64,000 bases of DNA, from assembly GCF_006757745.1 (NCBI RefSeq), contig NZ_AP019741.1, positions 124,001 through 188,000 of the forward strand, written 5' to 3'. This DNA comes from Acinetobacter radioresistens DSM 6976 = NBRC 102413 = CIP 103788. Its GTDB lineage: Bacteria > Pseudomonadota > Gammaproteobacteria > Pseudomonadales > Moraxellaceae. The translations under genes were made by a program, and so were the position numbers. The stretch's first letter is position 1, and each line of letters begins with the position of its first letter. Under the pieces are notes generated by a model that was not told where the DNA came from, made no database searches, and worked only from the letters and a program-made list of their open reading frames with translations. This document shows, in pieces, positions 7,628 to 15,334 of the stretch.

Positions 7628-8404
7628 TTATTTCTCAAGAGTTGGGCGTTTAACAAAAGTCATTTTAAAGCCATTTTCAAGGGTTAGATGTTCATTGATA
7701 GTGGCCTTGATTTGAACAATGTCACCAACTGCCCCGATGAACTTAGACCCACGGTATTTAACCGTTTTTCCGTCCACCTTGAGCGTGTAATCTAGCATAT
7801 TTCCATAAAAAGACAGATTAACTTCGTACTTGGTGATTTCACCTCTGAATGATACCCGTTGACCTACTTCACCAAAATGTCCGATCTGGCTGTTTTCTTC
7901 AATCCGCTTGTCAAAAAGCTTGCGTTCTAGGGCCAGACCTAGAGCTGCTGAGCATAGGGCCTGAAATACCCGATCATTGTCTGTGACCACTTCACCAGTG
8001 AACTTGTCGGCTAACCAGAGAATATAGGTTTCAGGTAGCTCGGTAACTTTGAATCCGTTGTAACGTCCAATCGGTGTAATGCCATTTTCGATGTCTTTTA
8101 AGCGATCATCTGACAGGGCTTTACGGGATTTAAAGTACTGAGTCGTGTTGAACTCTGGTTCACTTGAAAGGGTTAACTCTACCTGAGCGGCACTGTTACG
8201 CGCTTGAATCTGTTCAAAGTACTCTTTGGCTTTGGCAATAGCTTCAACTTTGTCTTTAGATAGATTGCAAATGTAATCATCACGGGAATTACCGGCGCGA
8301 TCGATGACCATTTTCCGCAGGGTGTAGAAATGTTCTTTTGCACCAGTAGACACATAAAGAATGTGTTTCTCTTTTAGCGGTGCGGCTTTCTTTTTTGCAC
8401 TCAT
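7628..8404 (-). CDS. DUF3820-like protein, 258 aa
   Basis: The central part (about residues 104-130) reads GITPIGRYNGFKVTELPETY then ILWLADKF, the DUF3820 pattern. A paralogous stretch occurs twice in the 1457-2401 protein. The first 60 residues also resemble that protein's N-terminus: a KEHFYTLRKMV segment here and KSYFYTLNYSY there. The C-terminal third is beta-rich and resembles an OB-like fold, which is inference only. It is the first gene of a three-gene operon, with promoter at 8431-8460. Confidence 0.7.
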   Translation of the reverse strand: MSAKKKAAPLKEKHILYVSTGAKEHFYTLRKMVIDRAGNSRDDYICNLSKDKVEAIAKAKEYFEQIQARNSAAQVELTLSSEPEFNTTQYFKSRKALSDDRLKDIENGITPIGRYNGFKVTELPETYILWLADKFTGEVVTDNDRVFQALCSAALGLALERKLFDKRIEENSQIGHFGEVGQRVSFRGEITKYEVNLSFYGNMLDYTLKVDGKTVKYRGSKFIGAVGDIVQIKATINEHLTLENGFKMTFVKRPTLEK

Positions 8405-8430
8405 GATAATTCTCCAAGTTGATGAAATAC

Positions 8431-8460
8431 ATTATACAGCATAACCAACATATACCGCAA
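8431..8460 (-). promoter_or_regulatory. GCGGTATATG promoter, long-spacing class
   Basis: Minus strand TTGCGG and TATAAT are 18 bases apart. The leader ATCAACTTGGAG follows. It drives the 8404-6987 operon. Confidence 0.7.
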
Positions 8461-8498
8461 ATATAATATACAGCTTGGAGAATATATTTAATTAAATC

Positions 8499-9170
8499 CT
8501 ATTTTCTCTCATTTAACTCTGGGCTTTCTAACCAATCATCCTTGAATGTGTCGAAATACGCTTGAGTAAGGTAATAAGGCTTTTGGACACTATGACGATC
8601 TTTATAGTCCTGATTAGACAATGGAGGCTCACCAATGCCGGCCAGACCAAAGAGATGCCGCGCCATATGCTGTTTGTGGACTTCAATTGGAAATGATTTA
8701 GCGCCATTCGCTAAAAGCCATATAGTACGTGTTACGCCGTTGTTAAATGCGATGCAGTCATGGCCCTGTTGGACAGACGGGGAGATAAATGCCAGTGGAA
8801 CCGGATTGAAGTGTGAATTGGCAAAGCCGGCTGCTGCTCGATGGAATTTATGATCATTTAGCATATCTTTAATCAGCAAGCAGTTCACTTCGCGGCGAGT
8901 CGGTTGATTTAGAAATTGAGATGATTTAAGCCAGTGATAATAGAATTTTTGAGCATCAACATGTACCACGTAAATTTCATGATCAATGTCATTAAAGGTG
9001 CTGTGCATCTGACAGGCTTGGTCATTGGCTAAGGTGATTCCCCATGTAATCCCTTTATGATTGATTGATTTCAGGACTGGAACCGCCGGACACGCAGAAC
9101 TTGCGGAAAAAGATGCTTCGAGCTGCAAGATTTCTTGTTGTATTGGGTTATTCATAACTGAATATTCCAT
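8499..9170 (-). CDS. Hypothetical protein, possibly ParB/fertility-inhibition-like, 223 aa
   Basis: The segment FNNGVTRTIWLLANGAKSFP near residues 143-162 resembles the D/N-G-x-x-R-T/H...NGA...P-V pattern of ParB-like nuclease folds and of plasmid fertility-inhibition proteins. This is a weak resemblance and I give it as a lead only. It is followed by KQHMARHLFGLAGIG. The start may be 9170 or the ATG at 9155. It lies 33 bases after the 9204-10091 gene and is probably co-transcribed with it. Confidence 0.55.
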   Translation of the reverse strand: MEYSVMNNPIQQEILQLEASFSASSACPAVPVLKSINHKGITWGITLANDQACQMHSTFNDIDHEIYVVHVDAQKFYYHWLKSSQFLNQPTRREVNCLLIKDMLNDHKFHRAAAGFANSHFNPVPLAFISPSVQQGHDCIAFNNGVTRTIWLLANGAKSFPIEVHKQHMARHLFGLAGIGEPPLSNQDYKDRHSVQKPYYLTQAYFDTFKDDWLESPELNERK

Positions 9171-9203
9171 ATCGTTATTTTATAGATTAAGGCCGCGCTA
9201 TCT

Positions 9204-10091
9204 TTAGCGTGACCAGTACGTTTGAAACTGTTGATTATTCTCTTGAATGGAAACTAACTTGGTCAGCTCTGATCCGAAATCAGTCAGTACATCTTTTATA
9301 GCACTATCTGAGGATTGGCTTAGCTGCCAGTGATCTTTTTGCAAAAAAAGTAATCCAATCTGACTAGAAGGAATATTAATACAGCATGTGTAAGAAGGTA
9401 GATTTTGACTTTCGATAAATTCACTAATAAGAGAATAGTGAATACTTGAATTGAACAGATAGAACGAATAATCCTGATTAAACGCACTCACAGCATCACG
9501 ATTTAAGGCTTGTAGGAGCATGTTGGAAGTAATTGGCACACTTCTATCAAGCTCTGATGCAATATGTCTTAAACAAGCGAAATGGTGCGATCCTCCGGCA
9601 TTAGCCAGATAGAGCTTTGTATTCCAACCAAACATCATTAGATTTTCACTATTCGGCTCGTGAATGGCCCTGATCTGCTTGTGTTCATAATTGGCCTGAA
9701 AATTATGTTCAGTCGGCTCATAGAATCCTGCACAGTCTTTTTGCAAGAATTCCTCCATGGTGCGCCGTTTTGCAATATCTGAACCACTGGCAGCTAATCC
9801 GGTGATTTCCTGAATATCGACTGTGGTATGAATAATTTTCTGATCCACCAGTTTAGAAACAGCCGCTTTCAGGCTATCGAAGTCGGTCTGGTCCATGTTG
9901 TGAATATTCTGTCTTTCTGCGCTATTCGGATCACAGATTGTATTGAGGCATTTTAGGTTAATTGCCGATTCACAAAGAATATTGTCGCCATTTTCCCAGA
10001 CAATTTTTTCAGCCTGAGTTTTCTTGAGAATTCGAGCAAAATTTATAGTGGCAAGGCTCAGAGATAAACGTTTAATTGGGCCAAGTGGCAT
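9204..10091 (-). CDS. Hypothetical protein, possibly DUF6685-like, 295 aa
   Basis: The centre contains YLANAGGSHHFACLRHIASE (about residues 165-184), a pattern I associate with DUF6685-type plasmid proteins, though I cannot confirm it. It may be distantly similar to the ANGA region of the next gene. The ATG follows GGGGATTC. A promoter of the GCGGTATATGC family lies at 10133-10151. With the 8499-9170 gene it makes a two-gene unit. Confidence 0.6.
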   Translation of the reverse strand: MPLGPIKRLSLSLATINFARILKKTQAEKIVWENGDNILCESAINLKCLNTICDPNSAERQNIHNMDQTDFDSLKAAVSKLVDQKIIHTTVDIQEITGLAASGSDIAKRRTMEEFLQKDCAGFYEPTEHNFQANYEHKQIRAIHEPNSENLMMFGWNTKLYLANAGGSHHFACLRHIASELDRSVPITSNMLLQALNRDAVSAFNQDYSFYLFNSSIHYSLISEFIESQNLPSYTCCINIPSSQIGLLFLQKDHWQLSQSSDSAIKDVLTDFGSELTKLVSIQENNQQFQTYWSR

Positions 10092-10132
10092 GGTTGAATC
10101 CCCAAGATCGTATAATTTGAAAATAATAATAT

Positions 10133-10151
10133 ATTATATAGAATATACCGC
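10133..10151 (-). promoter_or_regulatory. GCGGTATAT promoter, short-spacing class
   Basis: Minus strand CTGCGGTATATTCTATATAATA, 9 bases between CTGCGG and TATAAT; one base differs from the usual GCGGTATATGC. It drives the 10091-8499 unit. Confidence 0.65.
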
Positions 10152-10277
10152 AGATAAACCATATCTTACTAGAAATTAATAACATTATTTTGCAATAAAA
10201 TATTAGCAATTTCAGTGTGCTATTGGCTATAGGATATGTGCTTTAAAATTGAAAAAATATCTGACTGAGCTTGAATA

Positions 10278-10321
10278 ACTAGACTCTCCATTTTCACCAG
10301 AGGATAAATGGAGAGTCTAGT
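10278..10321. terminator. Perfect 16-bp inverted repeat
   Basis: ACTAGACTCTCCATTT and its exact complement flank a 12-base loop. It lies 22 bases after the stop of the leftward TraC-N-like gene. There is no T-run, so it may stop transcription only weakly, protect the 3' end of the message, or be a protein site. Confidence 0.6.
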
Positions 10322-10343
10322 CTAAGGGTGAGTGATCTAGGAC

Positions 10344-10880
10344 CTAATAGATCAGATGATGGACCACATATTCATCACGGTTAAGATGTCGGATTTCAGC
10401 CATCAGGAAGTTTTTCAGCTTGTCATATACAACCTGAACGAATTTTTTAGATTCCTCTGGTTTGAGATCGGCATGGGTTGGGATTTTTATGCTGACCAGT
10501 AGAGGCTTTGATTCTTGCTCATAAACCGAATTACAGCATTGATGAATGGTATCCAGTAATTCAGCCTTTTCGATTTCATTAAAATCTTCATTTTTCTGTA
10601 CAGCTAACTTCTTGTAATCTTCATACCCTTCATGAACTAAAGAAATCTGAACTACTGAGTCTTTAGGAAGTTCTGTAGCAATACCTTGCAGGAAGATATT
10701 TAAAACAGCTTCGTCATAATTCGCATTAGACGGATCAATAAATGAGGCAGCAACAAACGGTTGCGCCTGAGTGTCAGATATAACGAAAAAACGTTGATCT
10801 TCATCGCCTGAATTCTGCGTTAAAGCCGAAATATTATTCTCGGCCAGAAGCTTATCGATGATTGAGTGTTGGGTGTCCAT
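10344..10880 (-). CDS. Stand-alone paralogue of the TraC N-terminal domain, 178 aa
   Basis: The protein aligns with the first 190 residues of TraC at 30502 by eye. SIIDKLLAENNISALT matches SIIDKMLHRYSLSSLT. FVAASFIDP...IATELPKDSVVQI matches YVGACFLAT...ISVKLPPNSIIQI. LLVSIKIP matches IIVSVKIP. VVYDKLKNF...LNRDEYV matches TVYDSLRST...LTVNEYL. No ATPase part follows. The start at 10880 has AAGGAAACGT before it; a longer frame to 10961 lacks one. It may bind TraC partners and tune, block or exclude transfer. It is the third gene of the operon starting at 12043. Confidence 0.75.
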   Translation of the reverse strand: MDTQHSIIDKLLAENNISALTQNSGDEDQRFFVISDTQAQPFVAASFIDPSNANYDEAVLNIFLQGIATELPKDSVVQISLVHEGYEDYKKLAVQKNEDFNEIEKAELLDTIHQCCNSVYEQESKPLLVSIKIPTHADLKPEESKKFVQVVYDKLKNFLMAEIRHLNRDEYVVHHLIY

Positions 10881-10923
10881 ACGTTTCCTTAAATTTTTAT
10901 CTGTAATTCTGAAAAACAAGCAA

Positions 10924-11361
10924 TTACCAATCGGGGTAACGTTGCTTTTGACATAAATCACGAATCGCGGTTCGTGCCTGATCCAGAGATTCGGACTGAT
11001 CCAGAAGCATTTGTACTTCTGAAATACTCACGTTTTCGCCGTCACCGAAATATTGAGTATACGTCATCGTGCCTTCTGGGGTTAATCGACCATGGGACCA
11101 ACCATAATAAAAATCGCTCCCTTCTTCATGAAAAAGAGAAAAAGGGATTGAATGCTCCATCAATAGGGCGGTTTCCCGCTCCATGTTGGCGTGTTTCACT
11201 TCTGAGAAGAAAAACACGGTTAGGCTTTCGTCACTACCGAATGGCCCTGTGACATTTTCATCCACATCAAAATAAAAATGGTTCTTCTGGAATAGTTCAG
11301 TGACTTTAACTGCATCCGTAGTTTTAACCGCAATATATACATCTGCTCTATCTGTCGTCAT
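10924..11361 (-). CDS. Hypothetical protein, 145 aa
   Basis: Unrecognised acidic soluble protein. The first 60 residues look like a small alpha/beta domain (VYIAVKTTDAVKVTELFQ). The middle is aromatic (GSDFYYGWSHGRLTPEG), and the C-terminus is helical (LLDQSESLDQARTAIRDLC). It starts ten bases after the 11372-12043 gene with AGGA as ribosome site, and lies 43 bases before the TraC-N paralogue, so all three are probably one operon. Confidence 0.65.
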   Translation of the reverse strand: MTTDRADVYIAVKTTDAVKVTELFQKNHFYFDVDENVTGPFGSDESLTVFFFSEVKHANMERETALLMEHSIPFSLFHEEGSDFYYGWSHGRLTPEGTMTYTQYFGDGENVSISEVQMLLDQSESLDQARTAIRDLCQKQRYPDW

Positions 11362-11371
11362 GTCCTGATCC

Positions 11372-12043
11372 TCAAGCTGCTTTCGATAATTGAAGTACGC
11401 CGTCTACAAATTCGAGATCGGCTACAGTGGATTGATCAATCCAATACGTCATTTTCAGGCTGCAAGTCAGTTTTTGATCCTTGATCAGCTTCTTCATTAC
11501 CTGTAGGGCATCTTTACTCATAGTTTTAAAAGAAACTGTGTTTTCATTGATACGCTCAGAAGCTAAAGCATTGGTATAACTACCCCAATTTTTATATTTC
11601 CAGTACGACAGATTATTGATGTTGTACTTGTCGATCATGGCAACGGTCTTTTTGCCGCTTTCATACAGTTGATCAAGGTTTTTATGAGGGAAAGGATAGT
11701 AGCCGGCATGTTTAACGGTATCAAACGTGCCATCTTCTTTAAATTTAGACAGGTAATTTACCGTAAAAGAAATGATGTTATTAAGCGATGGGGTATGCAG
11801 CTCTGGAATATTGCACAGTACAAAGTACATGTTGTACTCAAATGCTGCTAGAGGGCGTGTTAAACGCTTTGTTAGGAAGTAATAAACTGCTTCGTTGGTC
11901 TGCATGTCGCTAATCAGCTCGTGACCTTCTGGAAGGGCTACGATATTCGCAAAGTCCACAAAAGAATCTTGAGAGGCAAGCGCATTAAGAACTGTATTTG
12001 CATTGTCTGAATGAATTTGTAGGGTGGTCTTATAGTGACTCAT
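11372..12043 (-). CDS. Hypothetical protein, 223 aa
   Basis: Unrecognised. The open frame begins at 12073, but the -10 box lies at 12072-12077. The real start is the ATG at 12043 (MSHYKTTLQ), preceded by the shared leader ATCAACTTTGGAG. A His/Lys-rich middle (KHAGYYPFPHKNLDQLYESG) and a C-terminal beta-rich part are visible. It is the first gene of the operon that includes the TraC-N paralogue. Confidence 0.65.
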   Translation of the reverse strand: MSHYKTTLQIHSDNANTVLNALASQDSFVDFANIVALPEGHELISDMQTNEAVYYFLTKRLTRPLAAFEYNMYFVLCNIPELHTPSLNNIISFTVNYLSKFKEDGTFDTVKHAGYYPFPHKNLDQLYESGKKTVAMIDKYNINNLSYWKYKNWGSYTNALASERINENTVSFKTMSKDALQVMKKLIKDQKLTCSLKMTYWIDQSTVADLEFVDGVLQLSKAA

Positions 12044-12071
12044 GGGAATAGCTCCAAAGTTGATACCTAGC

Positions 12072-12100
12072 ATTATATCTTAAATGAGCATATACCGCAA
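12072..12100 (-). promoter_or_regulatory. GCGGTATATGC promoter, long-spacing class
   Basis: Minus strand TTGCGG and TATAAT exactly 17 bases apart. It drives the 12043-10344 operon. Confidence 0.75.
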
Positions 12101-12167
12101 ATATAAAATACTCATACGCCGTATTATTTTATTATTTTTGCTTTTAAATATTGTGAAATGAAAAGAG

Positions 12168-12276
12168 TGATTCAGTCGGGTCAGGGATGATTCAAAAATC
12201 CGCGCACATGCCTTTTTGAAGGCTTACAGACAGATGCGAAAGCAGATGGCTTCATAGCGTAAGCGTGGGGCAGACG
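12168..12276 (+). repeat. Triple-hairpin intergenic element, copy E
   Basis: It opens with CAGTCGGGTCAGGGATGATTC. Hairpin 1 is GCCTT-TTTG-AAGGC. The second part is GATGCGAAAGCAGATG, and the third is GCG-TAAG-CGT followed by GGGG. Confidence 0.55.
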
Positions 12277-12282
12277 GACTAA

Positions 12283-12606
12283 TTAAAGTCCTAAAGTGGC
12301 TTTGCATTTATTGATCATGTTAACCATGGTGCTGACTGGCACATCTTGGCTAATAGTGTGCTGTAAAAGCAGATTAAAACTCTCTATCCGGATTGCCTTG
12401 TCTGGGGTCTGGTTGCTACAGGTTTCTAAATCCTGTTTGTGGGCATAGAACATTGCAATTTGCTCAAGTTCAGCATCTCGCGCCTGTTTGTCTGCTTTAT
12501 TTTGAGCATGAATACTTAAGGCAACTGATCCGAAGGCCAATAGTAGAGCAAGGCTAAGGCCAATAAAGGTAAATAAGTTTTTTCTGTTGTTTGCAACGGT
12601 ATTCAT
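12283..12606 (-). CDS. Small membrane-anchored protein, 107 aa
   Basis: One hydrophobic segment near the N-terminus (LFTFIGLSLALLLAFGSVAL, about 11-30), then a helical, Gln/Lys-rich region and two Cys (near 66 and 102) that could form a disulfide outside the cytoplasm. This fits a signal-anchored periplasmic protein. No family recognised. It lies 61 bases after the 12668-13147 gene and is probably co-transcribed. Confidence 0.6.
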   Translation of the reverse strand: MNTVANNRKNLFTFIGLSLALLLAFGSVALSIHAQNKADKQARDAELEQIAMFYAHKQDLETCSNQTPDKAIRIESFNLLLQHTISQDVPVSTMVNMINKCKATLGL

Positions 12607-12667
12607 TAGGATTTTCTCAGTATGTGTATGAGTTAAGTTTAGGATCGGTCGCGCCGTCCGGAGCTGC

Positions 12668-13147
12668 TTAAGCAGCGTCCTTCTTATTACGAATCATCTG
12701 TACATCAAAAGGCACAAAGCTGTTTTGATATTTTTCTTCGATCAATGCCATATCATCAGCATTCAGGCCGACATAGCCTTCTTGCAGGGTTAATGATTCG
12801 ATTTCTACGGCGAACCAGTACGAGCTAAAATCCAAGTAAACAACACGCTTATAGCTTGGGGTGGTATCAAAGCCCAAAATTTTATGATTTACCCATGATA
12901 GGCCGGCTTCATTGGTATACGTTACCAAGTCACCCACTTTAAGATCGATTGGAGAATCTGGAACCACATCAGCCAAAGTGGTTGTGAAACTTTTCACAGT
13001 ACCGTGAAAGGCTTCTTCATGAAATTTATTAGATACCTGATCTTGGATCAAATAGTCTTTATCAGACATTTTATTGAAGAAAATTTCTGCTGAAAATTTT
13101 GGGTGCTTGATTTGTGAAGCAATGCTTTCAATAGACTGAAATTTCAT
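12668..13147 (-). CDS. Hypothetical protein, 159 aa
   Basis: Unrecognised. It is beta-rich in the middle (LKVGDLVTYTNEAGLSWVNH, then YKRVVYLDFSSYWFAVEIES), which suggests a small barrel such as an SH3- or KOW-like fold; this is inference. The ATG follows the shared leader ATCAACTTTGGAG, and the promoter at 13174-13202 is of the GCGGTATATGC family. Confidence 0.65.
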   Translation of the reverse strand: MKFQSIESIASQIKHPKFSAEIFFNKMSDKDYLIQDQVSNKFHEEAFHGTVKSFTTTLADVVPDSPIDLKVGDLVTYTNEAGLSWVNHKILGFDTTPSYKRVVYLDFSSYWFAVEIESLTLQEGYVGLNADDMALIEEKYQNSFVPFDVQMIRNKKDAA

Positions 13148-13173
13148 GGTGATTCTCCAAAGTTGATAGTTAT

Positions 13174-13202
13174 ATTATACCCTACTTGAGCATATACCGC
13201 AA
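13174..13202 (-). promoter_or_regulatory. GCGGTATATGC promoter, long-spacing class
   Basis: Minus strand TTGCGG and TATAAT exactly 17 bases apart, followed by the shared leader. It drives the 13147-12283 pair. Confidence 0.75.
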
Positions 13203-13271
13203 ATATAGAATACCAATATCAGTATATTTTTAATAATTCTGCTTTTAAGAATTAAGAATCAAAAAAAAGAT

Positions 13272-13376
13272 GATTCAGTCGGGTAAGGATAATTCCAAAA
13301 TCCGCGCAATGCCTTTATTGAAGGCTAAGAGCCGAATGCGTTAGCAATACGGCGCATAAAGCGTAAGCGTGGGGTG
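13272..13376 (+). repeat. Triple-hairpin intergenic element, copy F
   Basis: It opens with CAGTCGGGTAAGGAT. Hairpin 1 is GCCTT-TATTG-AAGGC. Hairpin 2 is CCG-AATGCGTTAGCAATA-CGG. Hairpin 3 is GCG-TAAG-CGT followed by GGGG. Confidence 0.55.
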
Positions 13377-13507
13377 TTTGAAAAAAAGGAAGTGGATTGG
13401 AGAAATGTTACATAAAAAAATCCTGCACTTGGCAGGATTGGAGTTAGGCGATTTAGATAATACGATCAACTTAAGACTTTAAAAAGTGGAGATACGGGCC
13501 ACATACA

Positions 13508-13783
13508 TTATTTTTCTTGGTTGCGTAGCTTCTTGGCCGTACTGGTCAAATCGTCATAGGCAAATTGAATGGCATGTCTGATAGCGAAGTAGACTGCAAA
13601 AATCAAGGCAGCGTAGACCAGACCAGTAAAGAGAAACAGTAACCAACTAAACGGCGGTACATGGTTGGTCAAAGCACCAGAAGGCAAATACTTGTCACCG
13701 ATGAAAGCCATCACGACAGATAAGAAAAAATAAGCCAGAAAACCACCAGTCTTACTTTTAACAAGCACCTTAAGCATGAACAT
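13508..13783 (-). CDS. Two-span membrane protein, 91 aa
   Basis: Two hydrophobic segments, FLAYFFLSVVMAFIGD and WLLFLFTGLVYAALIFAVYF, are separated by a Pro-rich loop (SGALTNHVPP). A charged cytoplasmic tail follows (DDLTSTAKKLRNQEK). The open frame could begin at a TTG at 13798, but the ATG at 13783 has GGAG nine bases upstream and is preferred. No family recognised. Probably transcribed with the 13850-14194 gene. Confidence 0.6.
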   Translation of the reverse strand: MFMLKVLVKSKTGGFLAYFFLSVVMAFIGDKYLPSGALTNHVPPFSWLLFLFTGLVYAALIFAVYFAIRHAIQFAYDDLTSTAKKLRNQEK

Positions 13784-13849
13784 GCTGTTGATCTCCAATC
13801 TATATAGGGGGAAGTGCTACAGGCGATCTATTCACCTGTAGCCATCGGA

Positions 13850-14194
13850 TTAAAACTGTTTAGCCATCACGACCATGAGAGAGCGGAATACTTCACGGCC
13901 TTGGGCGAAAGGTAGACCTAGAAAGTCAGTGACAGTACTTTCAAAATTGGAATCTTCAATCGCTTTGGACCAATAGATTTTACGGATAATTTTATTGCCT
14001 TCTAGGAATCGGATATTCACGCCGTTTGAAACAATCACCTGAATTTTCTTGGCTGCGGCCGAATCTTTGATTTCGCCTACAATTTTAGTGTAGCCGTTTT
14101 TGGGTTGACGGAAGGTGGCTAGGTTAACTGAATCAGTCCAACCACTGAACTCTAAGTCTTTAAGGAAGCTTGCTTTCAATGCGTCTTTTAACAT
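13850..14194 (-). CDS. Hypothetical protein, 114 aa
   Basis: Unrecognised basic soluble protein (FRQPKNGYTKIVGEIKDSAA in the first third; IIRKIYWSKAIEDSNFE in the middle). The ATG follows the leader ATCAACTTAGGAG, one base off the version used by its neighbours. The promoter is at 14221-14250. Confidence 0.6.
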   Translation of the reverse strand: MLKDALKASFLKDLEFSGWTDSVNLATFRQPKNGYTKIVGEIKDSAAAKKIQVIVSNGVNIRFLEGNKIIRKIYWSKAIEDSNFESTVTDFLGLPFAQGREVFRSLMVVMAKQF

Positions 14195-14220
14195 GGTGTA
14201 TCTCCTAAGTTGATAGATAC

Positions 14221-14250
14221 ATTATACACCAGTTAAAGCATATACCGCAT
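14221..14250 (-). promoter_or_regulatory. GCGGTATATGC promoter, long-spacing class
   Basis: Minus strand ATGCGG and TATAAT are 18 bases apart. It drives the 14194 gene. Confidence 0.7.
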
Positions 14251-14482
14251 ATTTAATATATAAAAATATGTATATAATTGTAAATAAAAGGAATTAAAAA
14301 TATATATTGTCTGGATTCGTTCCTTAATAATCAATCAGAAACGCCGTGGATTGGCATTATATGACACTGGCCCTCGGGGAAATATAAAAGGCCCATATCG
14401 TTAAATATGAACCTTTATATTTTAATAACAATAACTTAACCTAATTCTAGGGGTGGCAAAATGTTACACCCGCAAAAAAGGT

Positions 14483-14845
14483 CTAAGACAGGATTTTATG
14501 AACCAAAGCTGTAGACAGGATTGTTTTGCCATTTATCTGGTTGATATAGACGTAATGCAGTTGAGGTGTGACCTCGGTAAACCACTTAAACACGCTTTGA
14601 ACCATGATGGCTGTGTCCAGATCATAGATATAACCATCAGCAGGGGTTTTGTTGGTTGGAGCCTTAAGCACGCTAAAACCGAAGCTGTTGCGATCGCCGT
14701 TGACGCTATCGAACTTGAACTTGAACTTATTGATGAATCCTACTTTATCGCATTTCTCGTACCAGAGAGCGTAACCCAAAATTTCGGGAGTACTGGAAAG
14801 CTTTAGACGGGTTTCGAGATCGGTTGAGTTTTCAAGTTTAAGCAT
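14483..14845 (-). CDS. Hypothetical protein, 120 aa
   Basis: Unrecognised. It is beta-rich with the segment FKFKFDSVNGDRNSFGFSVL near residues 41-60, and ends TILSTALVHKILS. The ATG at 14845 is preceded by AAGG. The rightward frame on the opposite strand (14453-14806) has no ribosome site and I treat it as a shadow. The 288 bases between this gene and 14194 hold only A+T-rich sequence. Confidence 0.55.
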   Translation of the reverse strand: MLKLENSTDLETRLKLSSTPEILGYALWYEKCDKVGFINKFKFKFDSVNGDRNSFGFSVLKAPTNKTPADGYIYDLDTAIMVQSVFKWFTEVTPQLHYVYINQINGKTILSTALVHKILS

Positions 14846-14966
14846 AGTAGTAAACCTTATTAGAAAGTAATGAAGCTTTTAGAAATACTGCCATCTGATA
14901 GATAGTCTTTTTGTGGTTCTGGCCTGTATCAGCAAACATAATCATTTCTGATCTGTAGACAAGCAA

Positions 14967-14988
14967 AAGGCTCTACAAATAGAGCCTT
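14967..14988 (-). terminator. Terminator after the Arc-type regulator
   Basis: AAGGCTCTA paired with TAGAGCCTT around loop CAAA, followed on the minus strand by TTTTG. Confidence 0.65.
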
Positions 14989-15043
14989 CGATGGAAGCTG
15001 AACACTGATCCGGCCAATGACAAAAACATAGTCAAAAATAGGC

Positions 15044-15334
15044 TTAACCATTTTTATCAAAATTTTGCATGGTTTCATTGATGATGGACTGTATCTGATC
15101 CATGGGAATATTCTGTTTTTGTAAAGCTGCGGTCATAGCAAAAGTCATGTGAGCTATGGCATCACGGTAGCCATAATTATATCCCTCGGCGTGAGTAAGA
15201 TCGAAGGTCAGTTCCAGACGGTTAACGATTTCCTCTGTAATGGAGCCTTCATTTTTTTCAGCAATAACGTTCTCGATCTTCTTTTTAAGACTGACTGGCA
15301 TTCTAAAATTGACCTGAGTGTATTGCTTGCTCAT
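15044..15334 (-). CDS. Arc-family ribbon-helix-helix DNA-binding protein, 96 aa
   Basis: The N-terminus QVNFRMPVSLKKKIENVIAE followed by GSITEEIVNRLE is the Arc/MetJ ribbon-helix-helix pattern: a beta strand that contacts DNA, then two helices. The remaining 45 residues (helical, Met/Gln-rich) may mediate oligomerisation. It is the only recognisable regulator in the left block and so the best candidate to act on the GCGGTATATGC promoters, though nothing links them directly. Its ATG overlaps the stop of the upstream small gene by four bases. Confidence 0.8.
   Translation of the reverse strand: MSKQYTQVNFRMPVSLKKKIENVIAEKNEGSITEEIVNRLELTFDLTHAEGYNYGYRDAIAHMTFAMTAALQKQNIPMDQIQSIINETMQNFDKNG

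Noticed and set aside
14453..14806. 117-codon rightward frame opposite the 14483-14845 gene
   Set aside because: It lacks a ribosome site, while the leftward gene has AAGG and a sensible start.
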